Made by a program: the position numbers and the translations under genes. From positions 1 to 46,859 of the forward strand of contig CAIQOO010000025.1 of the NCBI GenBank assembly GCA_903873485.1: a stretch of 46,859 nt of DNA, in the 5' to 3' direction. Below the pieces are notes generated by a model that saw nothing but the letters and a program-made list of their open reading frames with translations, was not told the origin of the DNA and did not search any database. Positions 22,349-32,422 of this stretch are shown one piece after another (the stretch's first letter is position 1; the number at the start of each line of letters is the position of its first letter). The DNA is from an uncultured beta proteobacterium. Its GTDB lineage: Bacteria > Pseudomonadota > Gammaproteobacteria > Burkholderiales > Burkholderiaceae_C.

Positions 22349-25300
22349 ATGAACCCAGGCTTCTTTCCGTGGCACTCACTCAAAACCCGGGTGACCCTGT
22401 TCACCCTGGCTATTTTTGTGGTCAGCATCTGGGCGCTCTCGTTTTACACCAGCCGCTTGCTGCAAGCTGACATGCAGCGACTGCTGGGCGAGCAGCAGTT
22501 TTCTACCGCATCGGTGATAGCGCACGACATCAATGACCGCTTGACTGATCGCCTGCAGGCCCTGGAAACCATTGCCAAGGAAGTCACTCCCGCCGTATTG
22601 GGCAATGCCGCAGCCCTGCAAACACTGCTGGAACAGCGCCCACTGCTGCAACTGCTGTTCAACGGCGGTGCCCTGGCCACCCGACTCGATGGCACTGCCA
22701 TCGCCGATGTGCCACGTTCGGCACAGCGCATTGGCACCAATTACCTGGATCGGGATTACATCAGTGCAGCCCTCAAAGACGGCAAATCATCCATTGGCCG
22801 CCCCGTCATGGGTAAGCGCTTGCAAGCGCCGCTGTTCGCCATGACGGTTGCGCTGCATGATGCGCAGGGCAAGGTGATGGGTTCTTTGACTGGCGTGACC
22901 AACCTGGGCCAGCGGAATTTTCTTGACCAGATAGCGCAGGGCCAATATGGCAAAACCGGCGGCTTTTTGCTGATCGCCCGGCAGCACAAACTGATTGTCA
23001 GCGCCTCCGACAAAAGCCGCGTCATGCAGCCGGTGCCGGCAGCCGGCCTCAATGCCATGCACGACCAGTACATGCAGGGCTACCAGGGCTTTGGCCTTGC
23101 CGTCAGCTCGCGTGGTGTGCTCGAGCTGTCAGCAGCCAAGGCCATACCGGCGGCGGGCTGGTTCATTGTCGTCACCCTGCCCGCCAGCGAAGCCTTTGCA
23201 CCGATTGAAAGTATGCTGTTGACGCTGCTGTGGGCCACCGTCTTGCTCACCTTGCTGGCCGGCGGCCTGACCTGGTGGCTGTTGCGCCAGCAGTTGGCAC
23301 CACTGCTGGCCACGGCGCGTGCCATGGTGGCCCTGTCAAATTTAAATCAAATTCCAACGCCACTGGCGGTTCTCTCTGACGACGAAGTCGGCCAGCTCGC
23401 CAGTGGTTTTAATCGCTTGATCGAGAGCTGGACGCAACGCGAGGCGGCACTGCAAAAAAGCCAGCAAAACCTGGCCATCACGCTGAACTCGATTGGCGAT
23501 GCGGTGATGGCCACCGACCCGGCCGGTCGCATCACCGCCATGAATCCGACCGCCGAGCGTCTGTGTGGCTGGACGCTGGCCGAGGCATTGGGGCAGCCTC
23601 TGGCCGAAGTGTTTCGCATCGTCAACGCCGCCACCCGCGCCGCCGCCGCCGCCGCCGACCCGGTGCAAATGGTGATGGCGCAAGGGCAGGTGGTCGGCCT
23701 GGCCAACCACACCGTGCTGCTGGCCCGGGGTGGCCAGGAATACCAGATTGCCGACAGTGCCGCCCCGATTCGCACGGTGGCGGGCGAGATCGTTGGCGTG
23801 GTGCTGGTGTTCAGCGATGTCACCGAGCGATACCGCGTCGAGCTGGCGCTGCACAACAGCGAGCAACAATACCGCTCACTGCTTGAAAACCTCTCCTGCG
23901 GGGTAGTGGTTCACAGTGCCGACACCGCAATTCTGTTGTCCAATGCGATGGCGGCCTCCCTGCTCGGGCTAACGCAGAGTCAAATGCTGGGGAAGACTTC
24001 CCTTGACCCGGACTGGTGCTTTCTTCAGGACGATGGTTCGCCCATGCGCCTGGCGGACTATCCGGTCAACCGGGTGTTGACTTCGGGGCAAGGCCTGCAT
24101 AATTTTGTCGTGGGTGTGCACCACCCTGACCGATCCGAAACGACCTGGGTGCTTTGCAGCGCTTATCCGACGCGCGGTGAAGCAGGAAATATCCTTCAGG
24201 TGGTGGTGACATTCACCGACATCACCGAGCGAAAACAAGCCGAGGTGGCGCTCACCGACAGCGAACAGCGCTGGAAATTTGCCATCGAAGGCGCTGGCGA
24301 TGGCCTGTGGGACTGGAATATCCAGACCGGCAAAGCCTTTTACTCGCCGCGCTACAAAGCCATGCTGGGCTTTGCCGAGGATGAAATCGGCGACAGCGCA
24401 GACGAATGGAGCAAGCGCATTCACCCTGACGACGCGCCCGGGGTGATGGCGGCATTGCAGCCTTATCTGGAAGGCAAACCCGGCTCTGCCACGGTTGAGT
24501 TCAGGATGTTGTGCCAGGACGGTGGCTGGCAATGGACGCAGGGCCGCGGCATGGTGGTGGCGCGCGACGCGCAAGGCAAACCGCTGCGCATGATTGGCAC
24601 CAACACCGACATCAGCGAGCGCAAGCGAACACAGGAGGCAATTGAAAAGCGGATATTGGCACTGACGCAACCGTTCGACGGTGGCAAGATCGGGTTTGAT
24701 GAACTGTTCAGTCTGGATGAAATACAACGCATCCAGGACGAATTCGCTTTTGCGATGGGCGTGGCTTCCCTGATCACGCAGCCTGATGGAACACCCATCA
24801 CGGCACCCAGCAATTTCACCTCGCTTTGCGGCGAAATCATTCGCCAGACCGAGCGTGGCTGCGCCAACTGCTTCAAGTCCGATGCCGCCATCGGACGCTT
24901 TAACCCAACTGGCGCGATCAAGCAGCCGTGTCTGAGTGGCGGACTCTGGGATGCCGGTGCCAGCATCACCCTCGGCGGATATCACATTGCCAACTGGCTG
25001 ATCGGCCAGGTGCGCGATGAAACCCAGACCGAAGAGAACATGCGGGCCTATGCGCGTGACATCGGTGCCAACGAGACGCTCTTCATGGAGGCTTTTTACA
25101 AGGTGCCGGCGATGTCTCGGGACCGGTTTGAAAAAATTGCCAAGGCCCTGTTCACACTGGCCAATCAGTTGTCCTTGCGCGCCTATCAAAATGTCCAGCA
25201 GGCTCGCTACATCACCGAGCATAAACAAGCCGAGGCAAAACTCCAGCTTGCCGCCGGTGTCTTTACCCATGCGCTGGAGGGCATCATGATCACCGGGCCC

Positions 25301-26926
25301 GATGCCAGCATCATCGATGTCAACCGAGCCTTCACCCGCATCACCGGCTACACGCGCGACGAGGTGCTCGGGCAAAACCCGCGCCTGCTCAATTCAGACC
25401 GACATGGCAGGGAGTTCTTTGCTGCCCTGTGGCGCAGCCTGATCGAGCAGGGCGACTGGTCTGGTGAAATCTGGAACCGGCGCAAAAACGGTGAAGTGTT
25501 TGCCGCGATGCAAGCCATCAGCGCGGTGCGCGATGCCCAGGGCAGCTTGCAGCAATACATATCCCTGTTCTCCGATATCACCGAGCGCAAGGCACATGAA
25601 GGCCAGTTGGAACACATTGCCCATTTTGATGCGCTCACCAACCTGCCCAACCGGGTGCTGCTGGCGGACCGCCTGCAGCAGGCGATGGCGCAGGCACAAC
25701 GGCGCGGCCAGCAGTTGGCGGTGGCCTACCTTGACCTTGATGGCTTCAAGGCCATCAACGACCACCACGGCCATCAGGCCGGCGACTTGGTGCTGATTGC
25801 GCTGGCACAGCAGATGAACGAGGCGCTGCGCCAGGGTGACACACTGGCCCGCCTGGGTGGCGACGAGTTTGTGGCGGTGCTGATTGACCTGGAAGATGCA
25901 TCCGCCAGCGCACCGCTGCTCAACCGGCTGCTGGCGGCGGCGGCGCAGCCGGTGCCGGTGGGCGACTTGAGCCTGCAGGTCTCGGCCAGTCTGGGGGTCA
26001 CCTTTTATCCGCAGGCGCAGGACATCGATGCCGATCAATTGTTGCGCCAGGCCGATCAGTCGATGTACCAGGCCAAAGTGGCGGGCAAGAACCGCTACCA
26101 GATTTTTGATGCGGCGCAAGCCAGCAGCCTGCGCACTCATCACGAAAGCTTGGAACGTATCCGGCTGGCGCTGGAACGAGGCGAATTTGTGCTGCACTAC
26201 CAGCCCAAGGTCAACATGCACAGCGGCCGGGTGGTGGGTGCCGAGGCGCTGATCCGCTGGCAGCATCCCGACAAGGGGCTGCTGGCACCGGCCGCATTCC
26301 TGCCGATGATCGAAGACCATCCGCTGGCGGTTGCTGTGGGCGAGTGGGTGATTGACAGCGCCTTGACACAAATCGACCGCTGGCACGCCGCTGGTCTGGA
26401 ACTGGCTGTCAGCGTCAACATCGGCGCGCGCCAATTGCAGCAGGGCGATTTTGTGGCGCGCCTGCAAGCCATTCTGGCAGCACACCCGCAAGTCAAGCCG
26501 GGCTGCCTGGATCTTGAAGTGCTGGAAACCAGTGCGCTGGCCGACATGGCGCAGGTGATTGAGGACTGCGCCCTGATTGGCGTGAAGTTTGCGCTTGACG
26601 ACTTTGGCACCGGCTACTCATCACTGACCTACCTCAAGCGTCTGCGCGTGGCGCTGCTCAAGATCGACCAGAGTTTTGTGCGCGACATGCTCGACGACGC
26701 CGATGACCTGGCCATTTTGCAAGGCATCATCGGTCTGGCGGCGGCCTTCAAGCGCGAGGTGATTGCCGAAGGGGTCGAGACCGTGGCACACGGCAGCTTG
26801 CTGCTGCAACTGGGCTGTGAACTGGCGCAAGGCTACGGCATCGCCCGGCCCATGCCAGCCGACCAGTTGCCCGCCTGGGTAGCCACCTGGCAGCCCGATG
26901 CGGCCTGGATTGGGGTCGATGGCTGA
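22349..26926 (+). CDS. Membrane c-di-GMP enzyme: dCACHE-HAMP-PAS-PocR-PAS-GGDEF-EAL
   Basis: The 1525-residue inner-membrane protein has one helix near residues 12-33, a periplasmic dCACHE-like sensor to about 285, a second helix (about 290-313), HAMP, three PAS domains (to about 755), a PocR sensory domain (about 780-955, with ERGCANCFKSD), another PAS, a GGDEF domain (LGGDEF, residues about 1169-1174) and an EAL domain (E1299-L1301, D1417-D1418 in DDFGTGYSS, AEGVET). Catalytic motifs of both domains appear intact, so it could make or break c-di-GMP. PocR domains bind small ligands in propanediol regulators and are also found in signalling proteins. I preferred the ATG at 22349 (AAAGG upstream) to the GTG at 22316. 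Confidence 0.93.
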   Translation: MNPGFFPWHSLKTRVTLFTLAIFVVSIWALSFYTSRLLQADMQRLLGEQQFSTASVIAHDINDRLTDRLQALETIAKEVTPAVLGNAAALQTLLEQRPLLQLLFNGGALATRLDGTAIADVPRSAQRIGTNYLDRDYISAALKDGKSSIGRPVMGKRLQAPLFAMTVALHDAQGKVMGSLTGVTNLGQRNFLDQIAQGQYGKTGGFLLIARQHKLIVSASDKSRVMQPVPAAGLNAMHDQYMQGYQGFGLAVSSRGVLELSAAKAIPAAGWFIVVTLPASEAFAPIESMLLTLLWATVLLTLLAGGLTWWLLRQQLAPLLATARAMVALSNLNQIPTPLAVLSDDEVGQLASGFNRLIESWTQREAALQKSQQNLAITLNSIGDAVMATDPAGRITAMNPTAERLCGWTLAEALGQPLAEVFRIVNAATRAAAAAADPVQMVMAQGQVVGLANHTVLLARGGQEYQIADSAAPIRTVAGEIVGVVLVFSDVTERYRVELALHNSEQQYRSLLENLSCGVVVHSADTAILLSNAMAASLLGLTQSQMLGKTSLDPDWCFLQDDGSPMRLADYPVNRVLTSGQGLHNFVVGVHHPDRSETTWVLCSAYPTRGEAGNILQVVVTFTDITERKQAEVALTDSEQRWKFAIEGAGDGLWDWNIQTGKAFYSPRYKAMLGFAEDEIGDSADEWSKRIHPDDAPGVMAALQPYLEGKPGSATVEFRMLCQDGGWQWTQGRGMVVARDAQGKPLRMIGTNTDISERKRTQEAIEKRILALTQPFDGGKIGFDELFSLDEIQRIQDEFAFAMGVASLITQPDGTPITAPSNFTSLCGEIIRQTERGCANCFKSDAAIGRFNPTGAIKQPCLSGGLWDAGASITLGGYHIANWLIGQVRDETQTEENMRAYARDIGANETLFMEAFYKVPAMSRDRFEKIAKALFTLANQLSLRAYQNVQQARYITEHKQAEAKLQLAAGVFTHALEGIMITGPDASIIDVNRAFTRITGYTRDEVLGQNPRLLNSDRHGREFFAALWRSLIEQGDWSGEIWNRRKNGEVFAAMQAISAVRDAQGSLQQYISLFSDITERKAHEGQLEHIAHFDALTNLPNRVLLADRLQQAMAQAQRRGQQLAVAYLDLDGFKAINDHHGHQAGDLVLIALAQQMNEALRQGDTLARLGGDEFVAVLIDLEDASASAPLLNRLLAAAAQPVPVGDLSLQVSASLGVTFYPQAQDIDADQLLRQADQSMYQAKVAGKNRYQIFDAAQASSLRTHHESLERIRLALERGEFVLHYQPKVNMHSGRVVGAEALIRWQHPDKGLLAPAAFLPMIEDHPLAVAVGEWVIDSALTQIDRWHAAGLELAVSVNIGARQLQQGDFVARLQAILAAHPQVKPGCLDLEVLETSALADMAQVIEDCALIGVKFALDDFGTGYSSLTYLKRLRVALLKIDQSFVRDMLDDADDLAILQGIIGLAAAFKREVIAEGVETVAHGSLLLQLGCELAQGYGIARPMPADQLPAWVATWQPDAAWIGVDG

Positions 26927-26971
26927 CCGAATTATCATTCGCGCACCAACATTGAGCTTGTGAGGTGTTTC

Positions 26972-28153
26972 ATGTCTGATTCAGAGGAGCAACAACAAAC
27001 TGCCGCCGGGCTGGCCTTGGGTGGCGTGCAGTTTTTCTTTACGCTGGGCTGGACGGTGTATGTGATCTATCTGCCCGAGCTGCTCAAATCGGCAGGACTG
27101 GCGGCCTCGTGGTTACCGGTATTGCTGATGGCTGACCAGTTGATTTTTGCGGTGATGGACATTGCCTTTGGCGTTGTGGCCGATCGCCTGACCGAGGGCT
27201 ATCGCAAGCTGGCACGGCTGCTTTTGTTGCTGACCACGGTTTCTGCTGCGGCTTTTTTGCTGCTGCCGATGCTGGGCGGTGTGGCACCTGCCTGGCTCAT
27301 CAGCGTGCTGTTGATTTGGGTGTTCAGTGCGTCGGTGGTCCGCGCGCCGACGCTGGTGCTGCTGGCCAAACGTGCCAAGGCGGCGCAGCAGAGTCGTCTG
27401 GTCTTCTGGTACACCGCCGGCATGGCGCTGGCCTCAGCCTTGTCACCTTTTGTCGGCATGCTGCTTAAAGGCGTTGATTCGCGGCTGCCGTTTGCCATTT
27501 CTGCCTTGACCTTGCTGGCGGCCGTTGTCGTCTTGCGGCACTTTGTGGATCGCCCGGCACCGGCACCAGAAGTGCCACAAGCACAGCCGATCGCCTTTAT
27601 CGCGTATCTGCCTCTGCTGCTTATTCTGGCTTTGGCTTCAGGCGGCTTTCAGTTGCATGCATTTTTGAATGCTGCGCCGCACTATCTGGCTTATACGGCA
27701 AAAGAAAGCTTGCCGTGGCTGTTGCCGCTGTTGTGGGTCGGGTTTTTCCTGGCGCTGCCTGGCGTGGGTGTCATCATCAAACGCTTTGGTGCGCTGGCGG
27801 TGGCGGCTGGCGGCATCCTGCTCACCGCAGGCTGCAGTTACGCATCGGCTTTGGCCGGCAGTCTTGACATGCTGATTGGTATCGAGTTGCTGGCGGGGGC
27901 TGGTTGGGCCGCAGCATTTGCCGGCTTGATGGAACAAGCCTCGGCATGGGGCACACGCGGCGCCGAGGGCTTGTTTATGGGCAGTTTTTTCTCGGTGCTG
28001 GCAGTCGCCAGCTTTGCACGGATTGGTTTTGTCAGCCAGTTGCTGCCGCACAGTCCGGCGCTGCAAAACATGCAGTTTTTGCTGCCGGGGGCGTGCTTGC
28101 TGCTGGCTGGCCTGATCGCAATGGTCTATTTGTTCAAGCGAACATCGGGCTGA
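26972..28153 (+). CDS. MFS transporter of unknown substrate
   Basis: The 393-residue protein has about twelve hydrophobic helices and a GVVADRLTEGYRK loop between helices 2 and 3, similar to MFS motif A. It shows no clear match to a known substrate group; the layout recalls the sugar/cation symporter (GPH/MelB-like) subgroup. ATG 26972 has GAGG about six bases upstream; a GTG at 26960 is possible. It follows the GGDEF-EAL gene by 45 bases and may be co-transcribed with it. Confidence 0.85.
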   Translation: MSDSEEQQQTAAGLALGGVQFFFTLGWTVYVIYLPELLKSAGLAASWLPVLLMADQLIFAVMDIAFGVVADRLTEGYRKLARLLLLLTTVSAAAFLLLPMLGGVAPAWLISVLLIWVFSASVVRAPTLVLLAKRAKAAQQSRLVFWYTAGMALASALSPFVGMLLKGVDSRLPFAISALTLLAAVVVLRHFVDRPAPAPEVPQAQPIAFIAYLPLLLILALASGGFQLHAFLNAAPHYLAYTAKESLPWLLPLLWVGFFLALPGVGVIIKRFGALAVAAGGILLTAGCSYASALAGSLDMLIGIELLAGAGWAAAFAGLMEQASAWGTRGAEGLFMGSFFSVLAVASFARIGFVSQLLPHSPALQNMQFLLPGACLLLAGLIAMVYLFKRTSG

Positions 28154-28231
28154 TTCGGTATCTGCCAGCAGCTCGCGCATCAGGATCAGCCGGGGCGTGA
28201 TCATCGCCAGGTACGAGGCAGTCCCGTCGCT

Positions 28232-28550
28232 TCAGGTGTCGGAATAGGCAAACTGCTCGATGTCAGTGGGCTTTTGCTCCACTTCCAATGCACCTGAGCC
28301 GCCGCCAATGGCAGGCAACGTGACCTTGGTGCGGTAGTCGGCCGGTTGACCCAGGCTTGCCCTTCGACAAGCTCAGGGCGAACGGTGGTGGCGGCATCAC
28401 CCAGCATCGGCTGCGGGCTGTCAATCAGGCTCGCCTGACCCGGCGCAAACACTTCGCGCTGGGCAGTGCGCGCCTGCGAAGCAATCCAGTCCTGCACCGC
28501 GCTGTCTTTGGCGGGCAGCACCACCTCGCGGGTTTGCAGGGTGTCGCGCT
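28232..28550 (-). pseudogene. Frameshifted coding remnant, family unknown
   Basis: The minus strand holds protein-like sequence (…TLQTREVVLPAKDSAVQDW…, then …FAPGQASLIDSPQPMLG…) running into a single-arm REP sequence (28362-28385). A different frame then reads ADYRTKVTLPAIGGG and ends …DIEQFAYSDT with TGA at 28232-28234. The frame change falls at the REP arm, suggesting that its insertion broke the gene. I do not recognise the product. The right end abuts a plus-strand XRE remnant. Confidence 0.4.
28362..28385 (+). repeat. Single REP arm
   Basis: CTTCGACAAGCTCAGGGCGA plus ACGG matches the arms of the hairpin nested in the MITE at 17234-17292. Only one arm is present here. Confidence 0.8.
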
Positions 28551-28828
28551 GGCTGCGTGGCGAGGCGATTCCTGGGCAAGACAAGCTGCTGGTGCTGGCA
28601 GGGATTTTGAAAATCGAACCCCAAGTGTTGCGTTTTGGCGAGCAGGTGCGCAATTCCATCCAGCAACAAAAACAGCGCTGGGACGAAGGCGTGGGCTACC
28701 TCGAACGCGAAACCTTCGATGCTTTTTTGCAGTTGCCAGCGCCCCAGCGCAAGCTCATCCGCGAAGTCATCCTGACCTTCGCCAAGGTACATTCAGACGC
28801 TGACCGGCTCAATCCGCCGGTCATCTGA
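28530..28828 (+). pseudogene. Truncated XRE-family regulator (C-terminal part)
   Basis: The frame from about 28530 encodes SRWLRGEAIPGQDKLLVLAG, then LKIEPQVLRFGEQVR and a helical C-terminus ending LNPPVI. This resembles the end of the HTH and the C-terminal part of an XRE-type regulator. The N-terminal HTH helices are missing or scrambled: the preceding residues do not form an HTH, and the frame there is shared with the minus-strand remnant. It is probably non-functional. Confidence 0.5.
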
Positions 28829-29151
28829 CCGCGCCGTGGGTACTCGCAAGTTAATGCAAAATAGATAGCTGCTTACGCTTATCCAGCAAGGGCTAGAGGC
28901 TATTTTGATGCTTGAATTGAGCATCGGATGCGGTACTTTTTTTCCTGTCCGATGGACCGAATCTGCGCAAGTGCTTGCAGTCCCGGAATCTGGCGGGCCG
29001 TGTTGCTTTACCCCAGGACTGAAAAACCATAGGTCAGAATAACTGTCAGACCAACTGCATCTCTGGCTGCTGTGGCTAAAGTTTTTCATCGCAGTGTCAC
29101 AACGGCAGCCTACAGTTGACACATCGTTGATAACTTTTTGGGTGATGCACT
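28829..29151. other. Intergenic region before the membrane Hpt kinase
   Basis: This 323-base gap contains repeat copy R7 near its left end and no recognisable gene. A TTGACA at 29116-29121 lacks a matching -10 at usual spacing, so I do not call a promoter. Confidence 0.6.
28856..28910 (+). repeat. Interspersed repeat copy R7
   Basis: It reads GCAAAATAGATAGCTGCTTA, then CGCTTATCCAGCAAGGGCTA and GAGGCTATTTTGATG. CAAAATAG near the left end and CTATTTTG near the right end form an 8-base inverted pair. Confidence 0.85.
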
Positions 29152-32007
29152 GTGTTAATGCTGAAGCTACTTGAACCATTTGTCCGTCTGGTTGGACACC
29201 TGACCTTCCGAAACAAGCTGCGCGCTACCGCAGCCGTGTTCGGCATCCCCTTGCTGATCATCGCCGGCATTCTGTTTGGCCAATTGAACGCACGGGTCTC
29301 TGAACTTGAGAACGAGCGATCGGCGCTGGCCCTACAGCCTGCCCTGCATGCGCTGGTCGCCAGACTCTACGCACACATTGCCGCCAGTGCTGCCGTGGCT
29401 GAGGGCGCGGATCAGTTGACGGCAACCCTCAAAGACACGAAGCAAGCAACCCTGGCTGCGCTCAAGAGTCTGGCATCGGCCTCTGATGAAAAAACCCCAT
29501 GGCCTGCGCTCAAAGGTGAGCAAAAGCCGCTGCTGGGGAACTGGACTGAGCTGGCGCAAAAGCTCGACACGACCGATGTTGATGCACTGATGCGCCTGCA
29601 AGCCACCCTTCGCACCGAGATTGACCGATTCAATGACATGGCTGGCTTGCAAATCGATGGCAATGCCTCAAGCAGCCGCGCTATTGATGTCATCACCACC
29701 GATATCGCGGGCTTGATTGAAACCACCGGCGAGGCCGCGCGTCTGGGCAGTGTGGTGCTGATCAAAAAGAGCGCTCGTGGCAAGACCAGAAACGAGCTGA
29801 CCTTGCACCGGGGCAACTTCAACACGCTGGTGCAGTGGAGCTTGGCCAATCTTGAAAAAGTTGGCCGCGATCATCCAGAACTGGCACTCAGTCTGGCTGA
29901 TGCCGGCAGTCGCCTGAACACGGCTTACGGGAGCATTCAGGAAGCCGTGACAATCAAAATGCTCGACACCACCGACTTTGACATGACACCCGAGGCCTAC
30001 CTTGGGCTGACCGGGCGGGCGTTCAATGAAACCCTGGATATTGGCCAACTGCTTGTCAACAACACCGACACCCTGCTGGCGGCACGCCTGGGCCTGCTGA
30101 AAACCCAGCGAAACGTGGTGCTGGTGGTCATGCTGCTGATGCTGGCAGGCGTCATTACCGGCTTTGTTGCGGCTTACATCTCAATCATGCGGGCGCTTGG
30201 CGGCCTGTCGGATGCGGTCAACACCATGTCTGGCGGCGACCTCAGTGCCCGCGTCTCGATTACCACCCGCGACGAGATTGGTGCCGTGGGAAACCAGTTC
30301 AACAGCATGGCGCAAAGCCTGATGCAGCGCACTGCCGAACTGCGCGAGAAGACCAACAATATTCACAACATGCTGCAAAATCTGCCGCAGGGGATACTGA
30401 CAATCGTCGGTGACGGCAAGGTACACCCGGAGTATTCCGCTTTTCTTGAAACCATCTACGAGCAAGATGACATAGCGCATCAATCGGCCATTGGCTTTAT
30501 TTTGGGAAGCTCGGGCATCGGAGCCGATACGCTGTCGCAGATCGATGCGGCCATTGCTGCCAGTCTCGGCGAGGATCGGATGAATTTCGACTTCAATGCC
30601 CATTTGCTGGTCAATGAATGCAGCCAGACAATGCCCGACGGACGCATCAAGTGCCTCGACATCAGTTGGTCTCCGATTTGCGACGACAACGATGTCGTGG
30701 AAAAAATCATGGTCTGCGTGCGCGACATTACCCATATTCGCGAGTTGGAGCAAGAGGCAGAGGGCCAGCGGCGCGAATTGGCGCTGATTGGGCAAATCCT
30801 CAAAGTCAACCAGGAGAAGTTTCAGGAGTTCATCGAGAGCGCCCACCACTTTATCGCCGAGAACCATGCACTGTTGACCGCTGCGACAGACAAAAACCCG
30901 GAACTGGTGACCCAACTGTTCCGCAATATGCACACCATCAAGGGCAACGCCCGCACCTACGGGCTGCTGCACCTGACCAACCATGTGCATGAAGCCGAAC
31001 AGGCCTACGACGAGTTGCGCAAAAATCCCGACCAAGTCTTTGACAAGTCGATGTTGCTCGCGCAGTTAGGCGGTGTAGAAAGTTCCATCAACGAATATGC
31101 CCACATCAACGAATCCAAGCTTGGCAGAAAAGGCCCCGGCAGACGTGGCAATGCTGAAAAATATGCCATGGTCGAACGCGCCCATCTGGCTCGCATGCAT
31201 GCCGAACTCAGCTCAATTGACCTGCTGAGCGCCTCGCACGAGCGGGTAGCCGCCCTTTTGATGCAGCACAAACTCGATCTTGAACTGATTGGAACGGAAT
31301 TGATCGCCAACATGCTTGATGGCGTGATTGATTCAATGTCCTCCCTGGCGCGGGAACTTGGCAAGGAGCCGCCCAAGCTGGTGATGACAGACCATGGGAT
31401 CCAGGTGCGCAACCAGATCAGCGACCTGCTGCAAAACACGTTCATGCATCTTTACCGCAACGCCATGGATCACGGCATTGAAACGCCAAAGGAACGTATA
31501 GAAAAAGGCAAATCCGCCAGCGGAACGATACAACTGGAGTTGTCGGTGGCCAGCGACTCGCTTGTGCTGCGCCTGACCGATGATGGCCGGGGTCTGGCTC
31601 TGGGAAAAATTCGCGCCAAGGCGATCGACAAAGGGCTGATCGATCCAGCCTGTCCACCCGGCGACGAGGAAATTGCCAAACTGATCTTCGCCGCTGGCTT
31701 TTCGACCTCTGCTGCGGTGACCGAAGTTTCCGGTCGCGGTGTCGGCATGGATGCGGTTCAGAGCTTCGTCAAGCGCGAGGGTGGCCAGATTGTGTTGTGC
31801 CTGACCGATGAATGCGACGGTGCAGATTTTCGCGCCTTTGAAACCGTCATCACCCTGCCGGGCAAGTATGCGGTGGAAACCAGCAAGCTTCGCAAAACCA
31901 TGACCCACGCCGGCTTTTCACCCAAGGTGATTGAGGCGGCGGCTGGCGAGCGTCTCCTGTCGGCAGTGAAAGGCTTTTTGACGCCAACACCACTCGCCCA
32001 AACCTGA
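29152..32007 (+). CDS. Membrane CheA-like sensor kinase with HAMP, Hpt and HATPase but no CheW domain
   Basis: The 951-residue protein has a membrane helix at about 27-46, a long helical periplasmic region, a second helix at about 319-344, HAMP, a PAS-like segment (about 400-540, ending CVRDITHIREL), an Hpt domain with HTIKGNARTYG (His594), a helical linker and a CheA-type HATPase (RNAMDHGIE near 770, DDGRGL, SGRGVGMD). It ends about 50 residues after the ATPase fold; the CheW-like P5 domain is absent. Such a kinase should autophosphorylate His594 and pass phosphate to a receiver; the CheY gene encoded convergently is the obvious partner. The GTG at 29152 has GGTGA six bases upstream; an ATG at 29158 is an alternative. 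Confidence 0.9.
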   Translation: MLMLKLLEPFVRLVGHLTFRNKLRATAAVFGIPLLIIAGILFGQLNARVSELENERSALALQPALHALVARLYAHIAASAAVAEGADQLTATLKDTKQATLAALKSLASASDEKTPWPALKGEQKPLLGNWTELAQKLDTTDVDALMRLQATLRTEIDRFNDMAGLQIDGNASSSRAIDVITTDIAGLIETTGEAARLGSVVLIKKSARGKTRNELTLHRGNFNTLVQWSLANLEKVGRDHPELALSLADAGSRLNTAYGSIQEAVTIKMLDTTDFDMTPEAYLGLTGRAFNETLDIGQLLVNNTDTLLAARLGLLKTQRNVVLVVMLLMLAGVITGFVAAYISIMRALGGLSDAVNTMSGGDLSARVSITTRDEIGAVGNQFNSMAQSLMQRTAELREKTNNIHNMLQNLPQGILTIVGDGKVHPEYSAFLETIYEQDDIAHQSAIGFILGSSGIGADTLSQIDAAIAASLGEDRMNFDFNAHLLVNECSQTMPDGRIKCLDISWSPICDDNDVVEKIMVCVRDITHIRELEQEAEGQRRELALIGQILKVNQEKFQEFIESAHHFIAENHALLTAATDKNPELVTQLFRNMHTIKGNARTYGLLHLTNHVHEAEQAYDELRKNPDQVFDKSMLLAQLGGVESSINEYAHINESKLGRKGPGRRGNAEKYAMVERAHLARMHAELSSIDLLSASHERVAALLMQHKLDLELIGTELIANMLDGVIDSMSSLARELGKEPPKLVMTDHGIQVRNQISDLLQNTFMHLYRNAMDHGIETPKERIEKGKSASGTIQLELSVASDSLVLRLTDDGRGLALGKIRAKAIDKGLIDPACPPGDEEIAKLIFAAGFSTSAAVTEVSGRGVGMDAVQSFVKREGGQIVLCLTDECDGADFRAFETVITLPGKYAVETSKLRKTMTHAGFSPKVIEAAAGERLLSAVKGFLTPTPLAQT

Positions 32008-32039
32008 AGGATCAGGGCTGGCCGGTGTTGTGTCAAATA

Positions 32040-32408
32040 TCAAGCACCGACAAGCTTCTTGAAGGTGGCCAATACGGCATCACCCTTGAACGGCTTGACG
32101 ATCCAGCCCTTGATGCCAGCCGCCTTGCCCCGCTCTTTCATGGCGGGGGAGTTCTCGGTGGTCAGCATGATGATGTTGACCGTCTGGTTATGCAATTCGC
32201 TGCGCACCTTTTCTGCCATCGTCAGTCCGTCCATATTGGGCATGTTGACATCGCAGACCACCAGCTTGATGGAGGGATCAGACTTGAGTTTTACCAGGCC
32301 GTCACGCCCGTCAACCGCCAAAGCCACGGTCAAGCCGCTTTTGGTCAAAAAATCGCCTACTTCGTTGCGCACCGTGCTCGAATCATCCACCACAAGTATT
32401 TGTGCCAT
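32040..32408 (-). CDS. Single-domain CheY-like response regulator
   Basis: The 122-residue stand-alone receiver has the acidic pair D8-D9, phosphoacceptor D53 in CDVNMPNMDG, a TTE switch Thr segment and the conserved Lys in GWIVKPF. There is no output domain, so it works by protein contact or as a phosphate carrier or sink. It is last in the minus-strand operon of mini-MCP, CheX-like and pseudo-receiver-CheX genes, and its stop lies 33 bases from the convergent kinase gene. It is the only receiver in the cluster with an intact phosphorylation site. Confidence 0.95.
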   Translation of the reverse strand: MAQILVVDDSSTVRNEVGDFLTKSGLTVALAVDGRDGLVKLKSDPSIKLVVCDVNMPNMDGLTMAEKVRSELHNQTVNIIMLTTENSPAMKERGKAAGIKGWIVKPFKGDAVLATFKKLVGA

Positions 32409-32422
32409 GCTTTACTCCAAAA

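Noticed and set aside
28357..28803. 148-codon frame starting MPFDKLRANG
   Set aside because: Its start is translated REP sequence, and the rest overlaps the XRE remnant in another frame.
29110..29151. Sigma-70 promoter of the membrane Hpt kinase
   Set aside because: TTGACA is present but no acceptable -10 lies at 16-19 bases.
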